Below are positions 14,449 through 27,397 of a DNA stretch of 64,000 nucleotides, piece by piece. This DNA is from Tetrahymena elliotti 4EA (Eukaryota > Ciliophora > Oligohymenophorea > Hymenostomatida > Tetrahymenidae): assembly GCA_000231825.2 (NCBI GenBank), contig JH720317.1, positions 817,060 through 881,059 of the forward strand, given 5' to 3'. Below the pieces are notes generated by a model. The model saw nothing but the letters and a program-made list of their open reading frames with translations. It made no database searches and was not told where the DNA came from. The translations under genes and the position numbers were made by a program. Each line of letters begins with the position of its first letter. Position 1 is the first letter of the stretch.

Positions 14449-17400
14449 TCAAATCATTTTAGACTGGTTAGCAATTTAATTGGTTAAGTTATTATTTGAA
14501 AAAATACTTTATTAATGCTATGGAGTAAAATGAGATTTAGAGCTTTGACGTGAACCTTTTTGTTCTTATAGTTTACCTCTTTTTTATTTTAGATTTTTAA
14601 GTTAAGACATTTTTACATATGGGTAGAGAGATTTAATCATTTTGTTTTGATTTTTTCTAAAATTTTTAATAATATCTTTTAAATTTTACAATGGATAGTA
14701 TACTGAATATTCCTTAGATACATCTAAATCAATTTCATTATCTTCAACAAAAATGTATTCTTTCAACAAACCTTTTTGTTACTCCATTTAAAATTTCTTT
14801 CTTACAATGAGAAGATCTAAATCCTATAAGTTATACAAACATCTTATCATATATTCTGAAGATTCCTATGCTTCCTCTGGATTGGCTGTTTAGTAAGCTT
14901 CTCCATAACATTCAGAATTATCACTTGTATTATTTTAGGTTAGTTAATTATTTCCTGAAAGCAGTTAATTGATATTGTTATTTAAAATGCTTTTTCTTTC
15001 AAAATGTTTAATTGGAATTATCATTTTCCCTTGTTAACCTCTTGAAGCTAAACTTCCTTTTCTGTTTGGAGTTGATGGATTTTCAGCTTCCTTTGCAATA
15101 TCAACTCTCTTTACCTTTGCTGTACGGGAACGGGTAAGCTTTTAGAATTTAAAACTATTATCTTCATTACTTTGAGTTCTACTTAACAATTTAGAACCTT
15201 TTTTTTTTAACTCTAAATTTAAAATTGGTAAAGGCAAATTTGATTATTCATGCTTAACTAAAGAAATATTCTTATCATCAAAATTTGGCTAAAAATTTGT
15301 GTTAATTCCTTCAAATCCCTATTAATAAGAAGTCATTTTTCTATTGAAAATAAATTATTCTTATGGATAAATTTATTTTTTTGGAGGAGTTTGTAATATA
15401 TTTTGAATGAATAGCTAGTGAAGTTCTGGTGTTTATTAGCCTGGGTTATAACTAATACTTTTCTTTTTCAAAGAAATCTTTTTAGAAACACTTCTCTAAA
15501 ATTGTTTAAAAATATCATCTATTTATGTACTATTCTCATTTTCATTACTTAAACTAATCTCATCAGAAATTTTTTTCACTACTTTCTCTTTCATTAAATA
15601 ATTTTTTTGTGCTTTCTAAACTCTTTTTTCATAAAGTTTATTAAAAATATCATAATCTTACATCTTTTCTTAATTCTTTAAATTTTATTCATCATCAATA
15701 TGCTCTCTAACATTTTAGAACTGTGACTCATTACAACTCATACTCATTGTATTCAAGCTTCTCCTTGAAATACTTTGTGAATTTGTTTTTTAGCTTTTGT
15801 ATGTTTCCTATCTAGTTAAGGCTTATTAAATCAAATTTTTTTCATTTATATCTGATTCTTATGCTAATGAGGCCCTCTTAAAATCAAATTTTTTACTATT
15901 TTTTAGAAGTGAATCATATTTAACTTATTTTTTTTAATTTTATGAAGTATCTTTTTTTTGTAACTCAATATTAATTTGTTCAAGTTAATTATATTGATTA
16001 TCATTCTCTTCTCCAAACTAAACTAAGCTTACTGATAAATTTAATTGTTTTTCCATAATATTCTCAGGATAATTTTTTTTAATTTCATCTTAAGTTTTTT
16101 GTGTTCCAGAATTTTCAAGCTACTCATTAATTTACTCAGTTATAACTATTAACTCATTTTCCTTATCAGACCAATTAACTTAATTCTATTTGCTGGATAT
16201 TTATTTAATTAAATCTTGATTATTTTATCTTAATTCATCATTTTAATCTGAAATTTATGGCCTGTCATCAGATCCTATCTAACTCATTATCAGGTCTTAA
16301 TCTTAGAATTTGAATTTACTAAATTTGGATTTCTAAGGGTTATTTTTATTATTATTCTATTCTTCTTAATCTTGATAACCTAAATCTTTTGATTTTTTAT
16401 TCTAACTTATTTGCTATAAAAATAAATTTATGTCTTAAATATTAATTCTAGTATTTTTTTTAGTCATCTATTTTCTTTATTTTTATCTTTTTTACTCAAT
16501 CAATTATCTGTTTTCTTCATCTAATTAATCTTAATTTTGCTCTTTTTTATTTTATTTTTACTTTCTTTAGACATTTTAATTTCTTTCTTAAATTAGATTT
16601 TCATCTTCTTCTGTATTATTATTAAATTAACTTATTTTATTATCATTTTAATCTTCTTATTTTTCATCTAATGAACTTTGATCCATTTCACTTTTCTCCT
16701 CCTCAATTAAAACAGAGCATAAATCACTCAGAAATGATTCTTCATCATATTAAACCATAGTTCTCAATGCCATTTTAGAAATTTCAGATTAATCTTTTAC
16801 AGCATTATACATGCTAACTGTTCTTCTGATAAACTTAGAGTTTCTTTAAGGATTTATTTACTTCTCTTAAACTTAATACTTATCTCTCCAATTAAAAACT
16901 GGGTTAATCTTTTAACAATCTCTAAATGAATGATTAAAATCTCCACAAGAGTAACATTTCTAATGAATCATTTTATATTTACCTGATAAAACAATTTCAT
17001 CCTTTAAAAAGCAAAACTTTTCCTTATTGATAATAAAATAAAAATTTTTTAACTTTTTCTCAAATTTAATGAGTAAAGAAAATTATTTATTTTTAAATTA
17101 ATCTTACATAGTCTTCAGGAAATTTCTATAATATACTAACTAATTCATCTCTTTCAATGTAAGTTATCACACTATAGTTTATGCATTTAGCATTATAAGA
17201 GTTTGGACAATTATAAAAGAACCCTTCAAAGCCAAATACATCTTTTTTCTATTAGCAAAATATTAATTAAAAAATTGTTTTACATAAAATCTTAAATTAC
17301 CTTCAGCTATTCAATGACCATTTCAGAATGAGTTTTATTAATAGAATGATTCTTTGTTGAAATTGAGATACTTAGCTGCACAGATCCTTATGATATAAAA

Positions 17401-19991
17401 TAGAGACAAGAATTGTATTCTTTTTGCTAAAATATCTCCTCATCAGGATAAAATATTCTTTATTTAACACATAATGAGATTTTATCTTTACATTCTTGAG
17501 TAAGTTAATTTATAAATGAGATTGATGTAAGAAATTCCATATTAACATCTAATAAAACTTCTTATTTTATTTAGGAAGGTAGATTTTCGATTAAAGTTAA
17601 TCTATTTTACTCTCTATCTTCATTTTATTAACTATGCTAGAACTCATAATATTTTCTAACTTTGTGTTAAAGCAAAATATTTAGACCCACATTATTCATT
17701 TCTTTGTTAATTCCCTACATCATCTATTAGTATGCTTATTTTTTATCTTATTCATATTTCACAATTTCACTAATTTAACTGAAAGAAAAAGCACAAACGT
17801 TAGTTGCAATTAATGCAACAATTGATATAAATATTTTTTCCTCTAAATTTGTAATAAATTATTATTAATATTAATATAATTTCAAATAATCTTCACAAAC
17901 TAAAAAAATTATTTTATTGGAATGACATTTTTTGAATTTCTATTTTGTCTAAATTCTTTCATCAAAAATTAGAAGGAGGGTATTTAATTAATAGAGATTG
18001 AAACATCCCAAATAATAATTTATCAATTATTTTATGCTTGTGAGAGAGTAAAAAAAAATTTTTTTATTTTGCCCCCTCCCCTCTAAAATATATTTTTGAA
18101 ATTTTTATGGCATTTGAGTTTAAGAAGTAATTATAAATAAAGATTAAATTTGCCAAGTATAAAATTTAATTACTTGGAGTGATAGGAAAATAATCTCCAT
18201 ATCCAATAGTAGTCATAGTTACGATCATATAATAAATGGTTTGATTATACAAGTCAATTAATGAGAGATTATCAAGCTTATAGTAAGTTATCCAATTCAT
18301 TTATCCAATTTATCTTTCATTTAATCCAAGAATAATATAAAGACAACTAAGTATATGAGCAATTAGAATAACAAAGAATTCTAATTAAATTAATTGAAAA
18401 AATCTTATTTTATTTTAAGATATCTAAAGTTTATTTTCTAAATCATTCAACTTATGTGGGACATCCATGAATTTCACAAAAATAATAAAATCTAGATAAA
18501 CGAAATTTGAATTTTGATGGAACTACTTTGATATAACAAAGACGGTTATTACTATTAAATCTTTTCTATTTATATTTAATTATTAATGGATATTTAAATT
18601 TTAAAAATATTCAAAATATTACATATAGTTTTTACAGCTAATTTTGAATATTTTCAGTCTATCTAATATGATTTATCCTTTGTCAAAAACTGCCTATATT
18701 TTTAATTTAAAATTATTCAAAGAATTAATTGGGTTTTAGAAATTTGCATAAAAAATTTATGTTAAATATATTAATTTTACTGTATTGAAATTAACAAATA
18801 GCTCTAAGGCGAGAATCCATTAGATAACGGTAAAATTGAAGTATTCAATCTAATTTTAATCATAAACATGCTAAATAGGTATTATTATTAGCAGATAGAG
18901 CACAAATATTATCATAAAAATATCCCTTATTTTAATTAAATATTTCTAATGATAGAAAAGTTATTATTTTATTACCACAATAAGATAAACAATGACTCCT
19001 ATTTTTTTAAATATTTATTTCAATATTTTTAAATTTAATTATTGATATTTACTGGCTTCAATATCCACCTTCCTCTTAGGAATTGATTTATGATGCCAAT
19101 CAATACAGTATCTTTTGATATTATAAAAAGTTTATTTTTAAATGCTTTTTTTAAAAAAATGTTTTTATATTCATCAAGATTATCATGGAAATCAATAAAA
19201 AATGGCTAAAATAATTCATTAAAATAAAATCAATAAATTATTTTTTTATGAGATGATTTGGAAGTTTAAAGCAAAATATATTTATTATTTAGTTTGGTCA
19301 TTAAATCAAAATTTAAAGAGGTAAATATTACGTTAGGCTTTATAGATTAACTTTTCAATAAATGATGGTCTCTTTTTTTAATTAAAAATGTAATTAACTA
19401 TTATATTAATAGCATAAATAATAATTAGAAGATTACAAATGATCTTATTTTAGGATTGATGTAAATATAGTATTTAAAATATGAAGAGAAATCATCGATT
19501 ATATTGAACTGCTTTTATGTTATACACCTGAATCTAAAGCTAGAAGATGCTCTCATTAGTTTTGAGATAAAAATTAATTATTAAAACATTATTTAATAGG
19601 GCTTTATTTTAGATACAGTCATGGATTTTTTTTGTTCCTCATTAGTATCTACAGAAAACCTATCCTTCCTAGCTTAATTCTACTTAATTATTTTGGAAAT
19701 TTTATTAAATCCAAATTGATCTTCTTCTGCAAAGCAGTCTTCTAACTACAAAAGGTTATTCTCATTTAAGCTAAAAGGTATGCTGCTGCTAATTGGGCTA
19801 TTACAGATCAAGAATCCCTTTTCACTTGGAGACCTTTGGAGATAATTGGAATCGGTCTAGTCTTGCTAATACATATTTGGATATACATTCTGAGATATTT
19901 TAAAATTGATTTCATTTTAACAGTTTATATTTTAACTACTCTAATAGGAACTTTATTTATTTATTAGTTAATCATGCTATTAATTAAACAT
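14449..19991 (-). CDS. K+ channel paralog C (six-helix, CNBD-like, CCHC zinc knuckle)
   Basis: Third channel of the array, closest to D. It starts at ATG 19991, the first ATG after an upstream in-frame TGA, and ends at TGA 14449-14451. The N-terminus is low-complexity and ends in SKLMRASSSFRFRCITQKQF. A conserved exon contains KKRPSFIEKLIYKAQ, another ends FLRGRWILKP, and the microexon is at 18976-18998. S1 is IFVLYLLIIIPIQH. The S4-equivalent is FVKFMDVPHKLNDLE, S5 EFFVILIAHILSCLYIILG, and the filter TMTTIGYGDYFP (about 18180-18230). The CNBD-like domain (about 17850-17100) has FGFEGF and Asn in place of the phosphate-binding Arg. The CCHC knuckle CYSCGDFNHSFRDC is at 16915-16956. A tail of roughly 800 residues, rich in Gln/Glu/Asn/Ser and open without TGA, leads to the terminal block LDLLIVRKKFQMEQQKG and YIFVEDNEIDLD. 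It probably acts in the plasma or ciliary membrane; location is inferred only. Confidence 0.9.
18976..18998 (-). other. 23-nt microexon of channel C
   Basis: Flanked by TAG and GTAATA. It encodes ESLFILL plus TG of a Trp codon, completed downstream to WDIFM. It sits between the exon ending GRWILKP and the S1 exon. Confidence 0.87.
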
Positions 19992-21300
19992 ATTTTGTTA
20001 TTATTCTCAAATTTAAATAAATTTTACATTCTTTTTTTTCTTTGTTGCAGCGACTAATGTAGAATTTTTAATGATATCAATTTACTTACATTCGTCTTCC
20101 TAAAAAATGTTGGCTATATGACTAAATTGAAATCCTGTCTAAAATGTATCTTAATTTTAAGTATCGCTTTATTGCTAATCGGTCTTATCTGACATTCTTT
20201 GTACTTTTCTATTTTGAAAGAGCAGTTCTAGAAAAATGATAAATTTTGATTTCGCTTTTAAAAAATATAAATAATAATAGCAAAGGTTTGTATTTAATTT
20301 AAATTAGTAAAAAGAAAATACATCATCTATTATCTATCTATTGAGTATTTTGTTTTCTTTTTAATTGTTACAAATATAAATTTTAACAAAATTTTGCTTA
20401 CAAATTTAATACTTTATCATGTCATAATAGTACATTCGCTTATTTTTAATATTTCAGTTAACTAATAGTCTATTAATTTCCTTGGCCTATTTTAATCATA
20501 AAAATAATAGTCAGAGTCCTTCATTTATTCTACTTTTAGCATTCATTATCCTAAACAATTATTAAATTTTTTTGTTTCAATAAATGTATTAAATTTTGAA
20601 ATAGTATTAATAAAACTAATAATCCTTAAATTTTATAGAAAACAGCAATTTTTTTATTAGAATGGAAATAGAAAGAAAATTAATAATAAAGAAACTCATT
20701 TTATAAATTCAACATTTGACTTGATATTTCTCATAAAGATATTTGATCAAATGTAAATGTTTTTTTTGGAAAAAATTAATTACAATTCATAACACCATAA
20801 CGGCATTTATATATCCTAATTTAAGTAAAGAAACAGTTACTGCTAACTTAATATAGATTAAATTTTTGTGTCAAATTTCAATCTCTCTCAAAATAATTTA
20901 TCATTTAAATTAACTAAAAATTGTTTCAAATATATAGCTCATGCAAATAGAAAAATTTTTTTAAAAAATTTTTAAAAACTAAATGCTTTTGTGGTTGCTT
21001 TTATAGACCATTTCCCTACTCTTTTTAAAATCATTTCAAATTATTTCAATTTTTATTTTACAGTAAATTTCTCAGTATATCTTAAGCAAAAATTAAGTGT
21101 GCTCAATTAAAAATAATGAAAAAATATGAATAAAAAAGATTAAAAAAATAAAAAACCTTAAACTAATATGTGGATAAACAGCTAAAATTTTAAAAATTTA
21201 AATCATAGATTGATTAATAACGAAATATTTAATAAAATAAAAATCACTTTGAAAGAAAGTACAAAAAAATATTTCATTTATTTTTAAAAAAATGAAATTT
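19992..21300. other. Intergenic C/D
   Basis: About 1.3 kb, A/T-rich, between the start of C and the stop of D. No supported gene, RNA or repeat seen. Confidence 0.7.
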
Positions 21301-22451
21301 TCACATTTTTTAATTAATGGTTGAGTTGTTGTTGTTATTATTATTAATTGTGTTGTTAACGCTTGAAGTATTATGTATCAAGGCTAATTAATTTAAAGGA
21401 TTAAAAGAAGATTTCGAGTTTTATCTTAAGTTGTACTTAGAATCTGCTGATTTTAGTTTTTTTTGTTTCATATTTTTGTTATGAATTGTTTTAATATTTG
21501 GATAAAATTGTTTTAGGATTTTATTTTGTTTTTTTCTTAATACTTTTATCATATCTTTCATATTTTAAAGTGGATAGTATTCTTTGAATTCTTTTTAGAT
21601 ATCAAGATCTACTTCATTATCTTCAACAAAAATGTAATTCTCCAGCAATCCTTTCTGCTGTTCTAAAAGTAATTTCTTTCTAACAATCAGTAAATCCAAC
21701 TCTTATAAGTCATAGAGACATCTAATCATATATTCTGAAGATTCGTGTCCACCCTCAATAGCTACATTTTGTGGGACAGCTGCAAAAACTTGATGCTGCT
21801 CCATAATGTTACTTGAGTTAAGTTAATTCATTTAGTTGCTAACGATTATTGATGAATTTGTGTTGGTATTGTGTGTGTTCTTTCTTTCAAATTATTTAGA
21901 CGATGAAATAATTGTTTTACCAGAAGATAATCTTGTTCCTAATCTTCCATTTCTTCTTGGAGATTATATTGAATCTGCATCTTTTTAAGTATCAATATAT
22001 GTTGCTTTTATAGTTCCAATTCTTCTGTTTTTATGTAATCCTTATTAATTATTTTCTAAAGAATGAGGGTCAATTTGGCTCGGGTAATGTGAGATATTAA
22101 ATTTTGTTTATTTTTTTGAATTTTCTCTTGGAACACCTAGATGTAATAATGGTATAGAGGGTATTTTTCTATCTGAGCCTATTATTGGTGATTATTTATC
22201 ATATTATGATTATTACTAAAGGGTATTTCTATTTACACCAAATTACTATGGAGAATAAGGAGGGTATGGTTAAACACCCTCAGTAAGGTAGTTCTTTGAG
22301 TTTGGCTATAATATATTATATTAATTTGCATACATTACCTAATTTTAAGGTTGTTAATTTGGTTGATTAGCATAATTATGAATGGCTGTTTTCTTTTTCT
22401 CTGATAGCTTTCTTGACACAGTCCTTTAAATATTTTTGAAAACTTCATCAC

Positions 22452-22482
<31 letters not shown>

Positions 22483-25400
22483 TGTATTAGATGCATTTTA
22501 TTGGCTCTATCTCCAAGTCAATTTCTTAACTATTGATCTCTCTTGTTACAAATAAGTTTTTTGTGCCTTCTGAATTCTCTTAAAATGTATTTTATCATAA
22601 ATATCATATTCTTAGACTTTGACTGAGTTTATGTGGTTAGAAATAGACTCATCATTTATATTTTCTTAAACATTTTGGAATTATGATTCATTACAACTCA
22701 TTGTAAAAGTTTTAGTGTTGCTTCTTTAATTATTTTAAGGAGTTCTAGGTTTTTATTCACTATTAGTATCATCATTACAGCTATCTTCATATTCTTCTAT
22801 TTTTTCTACTAATTCTTTAGGTTTGAGCTTGTCACCTCTTATTATCTATGTTAATTTAGAAGAATAATTTGTATCTTGATAAGTATCTGTGCCATTTTAA
22901 TTTAAATGAGGCTTATGAACTTGATTTTTATATTTTTAATCTATGCTTTAACTACACTCACTTGAAGTATCTAGAACAATAACATTGTGAGCTGAATCAT
23001 TATTTTAAATTTTTTTATTTTAAGGTGAGAAGAATCCGCTATTATTTTTTATTTATTTTTATAAATGAGATAGTATTAATCTAGGACTACCTTAAATGTT
23101 ATTGCTTAAATTTAGGTCTGATTCTAAAGCTCGTAGAGTGCTTGATGAAATAAAATTATTAGAATTTTATGACCGAAAGCCTGGCTATGAAGCCTTTCTT
23201 TAAATTTCACCTTTTATTTGCTAAATTGTATGAATTGGAGTAAACTCCTATGAAGGATTAGGCTGATTTTCTGCCTACTAAAATAAACCTATTGATAAAT
23301 TAGAATCTTAATCTAAAAAACTCTAAGGAGTCTCCACTTGAATAATTTATTTATTTTAAGAACCAGTTGATTCATCTAGTTACTCATTAACCAATTCATT
23401 TATTGTTAATAGCTTGTTATTTTAAAAATCAATACCTTCTATTTATTTACTAGGATTTTAATATTTAAGATCAGAATTCAACATAGTAGTTGCTTCTTCT
23501 TCATGCTCATCAATAATGTCTAATGAATTACCCATTTGTAATTTAGGTTTTTCTAAAGAGTTTTACTTAGTTAAAATTTCAGTGCTTCCTTATTTAAATT
23601 TGCTAAACTTAGTATTTATAAGAATAGTCTTTTATCTCTCATTATACTACTCTTAGTTTGAATTTTATATTTTTTGTGTTTTATCATCATTAATTTGTTT
23701 TATAAGTGAACTTATGGTCTCTTAAAGATTTATTTTAGACCTCTTTTTAGTTCCTTACTTTCTATCTATTTAGTTTTCAAGCCATAGAGATTCTTCATCA
23801 TCAAATATGTCAGATGATTCAGAGCCAGCTAAGGTATTTCTCTTTTATCTTCTATAAATATTTTAATTTCTTTATTACATTTAATCATCATCTTCATCAT
23901 CGTCATCCTCTCCATTATTTTATTCTTTCTTTTAAAAATTTTCTATATCTGAAATATCTTCTTCATCATCTTCTGAATTTTAATCAATATCATGTCCTTC
24001 TTCAATTAAAACTGAACATAAATCACTAAGCATAGATTCTTCATCATATTTTGCAATAATCTTCAATGCTTTCTTCGAAATTTCCTGCTAATCTTTAATA
24101 GCCTTGAGTAAACTAACTGTTTTCCTAACAAACTTAGGATCTCTATCAGGATTTATTTACTTCTCCTTTACTCGATATTTATCTTTCCAATTAAAAATAG
24201 GATTTATTTTAGTACAATTTTTAAAAGAATGACTCTATTCATCACAAGTAAAACATTTCTTACTGATCAATCTATATTTACCAGACAAAACAATCTCATC
24301 TTTCATAAAACAATATTTCTCCTAAAATCAATAAATGAATTATTTATTTATTATCTAAAAAATGAATTAAATCTCAATTTAATTTTTGAACAAATTTCTA
24401 AAAATAATATTAAAATTACTCATTAAATAATATTGAAACTGGTTTGTCAAATTAATAAACCAATCTATCAAAAGAAAGAAAATTCTAAATAAAATACATA
24501 GTCAAGTGGATATTGCTATAATATATTCATTAATTCTTCTCTTTCAATGTATGTAATAACACTGTATCCTCCACATTTAGCACTGTAAGGGTTCTATGAG
24601 TTATATAAAAACCCTTCAAAACCAAAAACATCCTTTTTCTTTTAATTTTAACATTTAAATTTTTATCTGTTGAAATTATTTAAAGTATTCAAACCTTGAG
24701 TTATTCAATAATCATTTCAGAGAGAATTTCATCACTTGATTCATTTTTAGTTTTAATTGTTATACTTAATTGAACTGATCCTTGAGAGATAAAAAATAGA
24801 CAAGAGTTTAATTCTTTTTCTTTGAAGACAACTTCTTCAGGATAAAATATTCTTTGTTTCACATTCAAAGATATTTACTTTTTGCATTCATTTGATAGTT
24901 AATTTATAAATGTTATTTATCTAAGAAAATCAACATTCACATCAAGTAAAACTTCTTATTTAATTTGAGAAGGTAAATTTTCAATAAGAGTCAATCTATT
25001 TTATTATCTGTCTTCATTTTATTAATTATGTTAAAATTCATAATATTTTCTCACTTTATGCTAAAGTAAAATATTTAAGCCTACATTATTCATTTCTTTA
25101 TTTATTCCCTACATCATATGTTAATAAGCTTGCTTTTTATCTTACTCATATTTCACAATTTCACTAATCTAACTAAAGGAGAAAGCACAAACATTAGTCG
25201 CTATTAAAGCCACAACAGTTATAAAAACTTTTTCATCTGATTTTTTTAAATTATTCTTTAATGAATGTTAAAATAAAATCTATATTTACTAGGTGTAGTT
25301 GGAAAATAATCACCATAACCAATAGTAGTCATAGTGATAATCATATAATAGAATGTTTATAAATAGAGCTATCCAACAGAATAGTCATTAAGCTCAAAAC

Positions 25401-27397
25401 GAGAAATCCAACTAGGGTCACCATTTTAATGCTATTGTAAACCTATTCTCAAATAAATACAACTTAGTATATGAGCAATAAGTATAACAAGCAATTCCAA
25501 TTAAATCAATTAAAATATTCTAGTTTTATTCTAAGAAAGCTAAAACTAATTTTCTAGATCATCCAACTTCCAAGGAATGTCAATAAATTTAATAAAAATA
25601 AAAAAATCTAAATAGCTCGTGCTCGAATTTTATTCAACACTTCTTGATATCATGAACATGATTAGAACAAAAAAATCTTTTCTATAAAAATATTTAAATA
25701 AACAAACAAAATTATTTCTTTATTTTAATAATTACATAAAATTTTTGTGAAAGAGATAAAATATTTATCTTCTGTCTATAATAACTTGCCCGTTGTGAAA
25801 AACAGCCTAGATAATTAAATTTATTTTAAGAATTAATTAAAACCAATTAATAAAATTACTGTATTAAAATTAACAAATAATTCTAAGACCAAAATCCATT
25901 GGATGACAGCAGAGTTGAAGTATGATAAAAATTAAATTTAGCTTTATTCATAAATGTGTTCTATTGGAATGATTATCAAAAGATATAAGACAAACACTAT
26001 CATAAAAATATCCCTAAAAATGTTTTAATTTTAGTTTTTATCCATTTAAATCAATTTGTAAATTGTATTTTTACCATATTAATCTGAATAAGGATTCCTA
26101 TTTTGTTAATAAATATAAAAATAATTAATATTTATAGAAATTCAAAGTAACTATTTACTGGTTTTAATATCCATTTTCCCTTCAAAAATTCATTAAAGTT
26201 GTCAATCAATATTGTTTCTTTTGTTTTAGATTGGAATATGTCAATAGTTATTAAATTTTCAAAAAAATAAGTTCAATCCTTGAATTCAAAAGATCTATTT
26301 AAATTACAGTTTTCAGATGATGAAAACACCTGAATAAATAAATTTGTTTGATCAATCTTATCCACAAAATTTACACAATCCTCGATTAGCCTAAATTAAA
26401 TTTTTTGCAAAAATTCTATATATAGAAGAACTCTTTAAGGCAATAATGAAGATTTGTTATTTATTTGATAACAGAAATAATTTTCTGTTAACTTAAATTA
26501 TTTAAAAATCGAAACTTTAAGTTTACATTAAGCTTTATAGAGGAATTTCTTGATTATTGATGGCCTCTTTTTATTAAAGAATTGTATAAATATTATCTTT
26601 ATTCAAACTGTAAATTAAAAGAAATAATTTACAAATGATCTTATTTTATGGTTGACATAGATATAATATTCAAAATCAGATGAAAAATCATCAATAATTC
26701 CAAATTATTTTAATGTAATATTTCTAAATCTAAAGCTAGACGTTGCCCTCATTAATTTTCCTAAGAACACTAGCGATTGATACATTATTGCAAAAGGCTT
26801 TATTTTATTATAGTCTATTTACCTCTTTTATACTTTGTTTGTATCTACTGAGTCTCTATTTGTCGAATCTTAAACGTTCTTTAATCTACTCAAATTTTTT
26901 TCTATTTCTGTTTAATCATCCTCGCTAGAGCTTTCATCAAGCTATATTAGCTGATTCTCATTAAAAGAAAAAGGTTAACTACTACTTATTGCACTCCCAT
27001 TATTTAATAATCCTCTTTAACTTATTGATCCTAACTAATTGTGTGAAAAAAACTAATCTTGCAATAGATTTTGTTTAGAATTCTTATGTATATTTAACTC
27101 TTAAACATCAATTTCATTTTTGCTGAATCCTTTTAACAATCCATTAGGACTATTAGGCAAGCTGCCTGGATAATTAACCTATTTTACATTTAATTTACTT
27201 TTTAAATATCTCATTATTTTAAGTTTTTTTACATTCTTTTCATCAATAGGAATGCTTATCTGTAATTGCTCATCTAAATTAACTTATTTAAGGTCATATC
27301 CAGAAATAATATCTGGAGCCTCTTCCATATTTGGCTATCCTATCTTGATTTTATATTTATCCTTTAGGATATTTTTACTATCTTTTGCATCTATCAT
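21301..27397 (-). CDS. K+ channel paralog D (six-helix, CNBD-like, CCHC zinc knuckle)
   Basis: Fourth and most upstream channel of the array. It runs from ATG 27397 (MIDAKDSKNILKDKYK) to TGA 21301-21303. The N-terminal exon (about 260 residues) ends in GKLMRATSSFRFRNITLKQF. The next exon holds KKRPSIIKKFLYKAQ, another ends FLKGKWILKP, and the microexon is at 26075-26097, running into W-DIFMIVFVLYLLIIIP (S1). The S4-equivalent is FIKFIDIPWKLDDLE, S5 ELLVILIAHILSCIYLRIG, and the filter TMTTIGYGDYFP (about 25280-25340). The CNBD-like domain (about 25240-24500) has FGFEGF with Asn replacing the key Arg. The CCHC knuckle CFTCDEQSHSFKNC is at 24214-24255. The tail contains an in-frame poly-Asn run (about 22454-22482) and ends with LDLLIVRKKLLLEQQKG, YIFVEDNEVDLD and a final Asn run. 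C and D share the YFP residues after the filter, unlike A and B. Confidence 0.9.
26075..26097 (-). other. 23-nt microexon of channel D
   Basis: Flanked by TAG and GTAAAA. It encodes ESLFRLI plus TG of a Trp codon, completed downstream to WDIFM. The joined KP-ESLFRLIWDIFM resembles the pre-S1 P-x-S-x-F-x-x-x-W-D pattern of this channel class. Confidence 0.87.
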
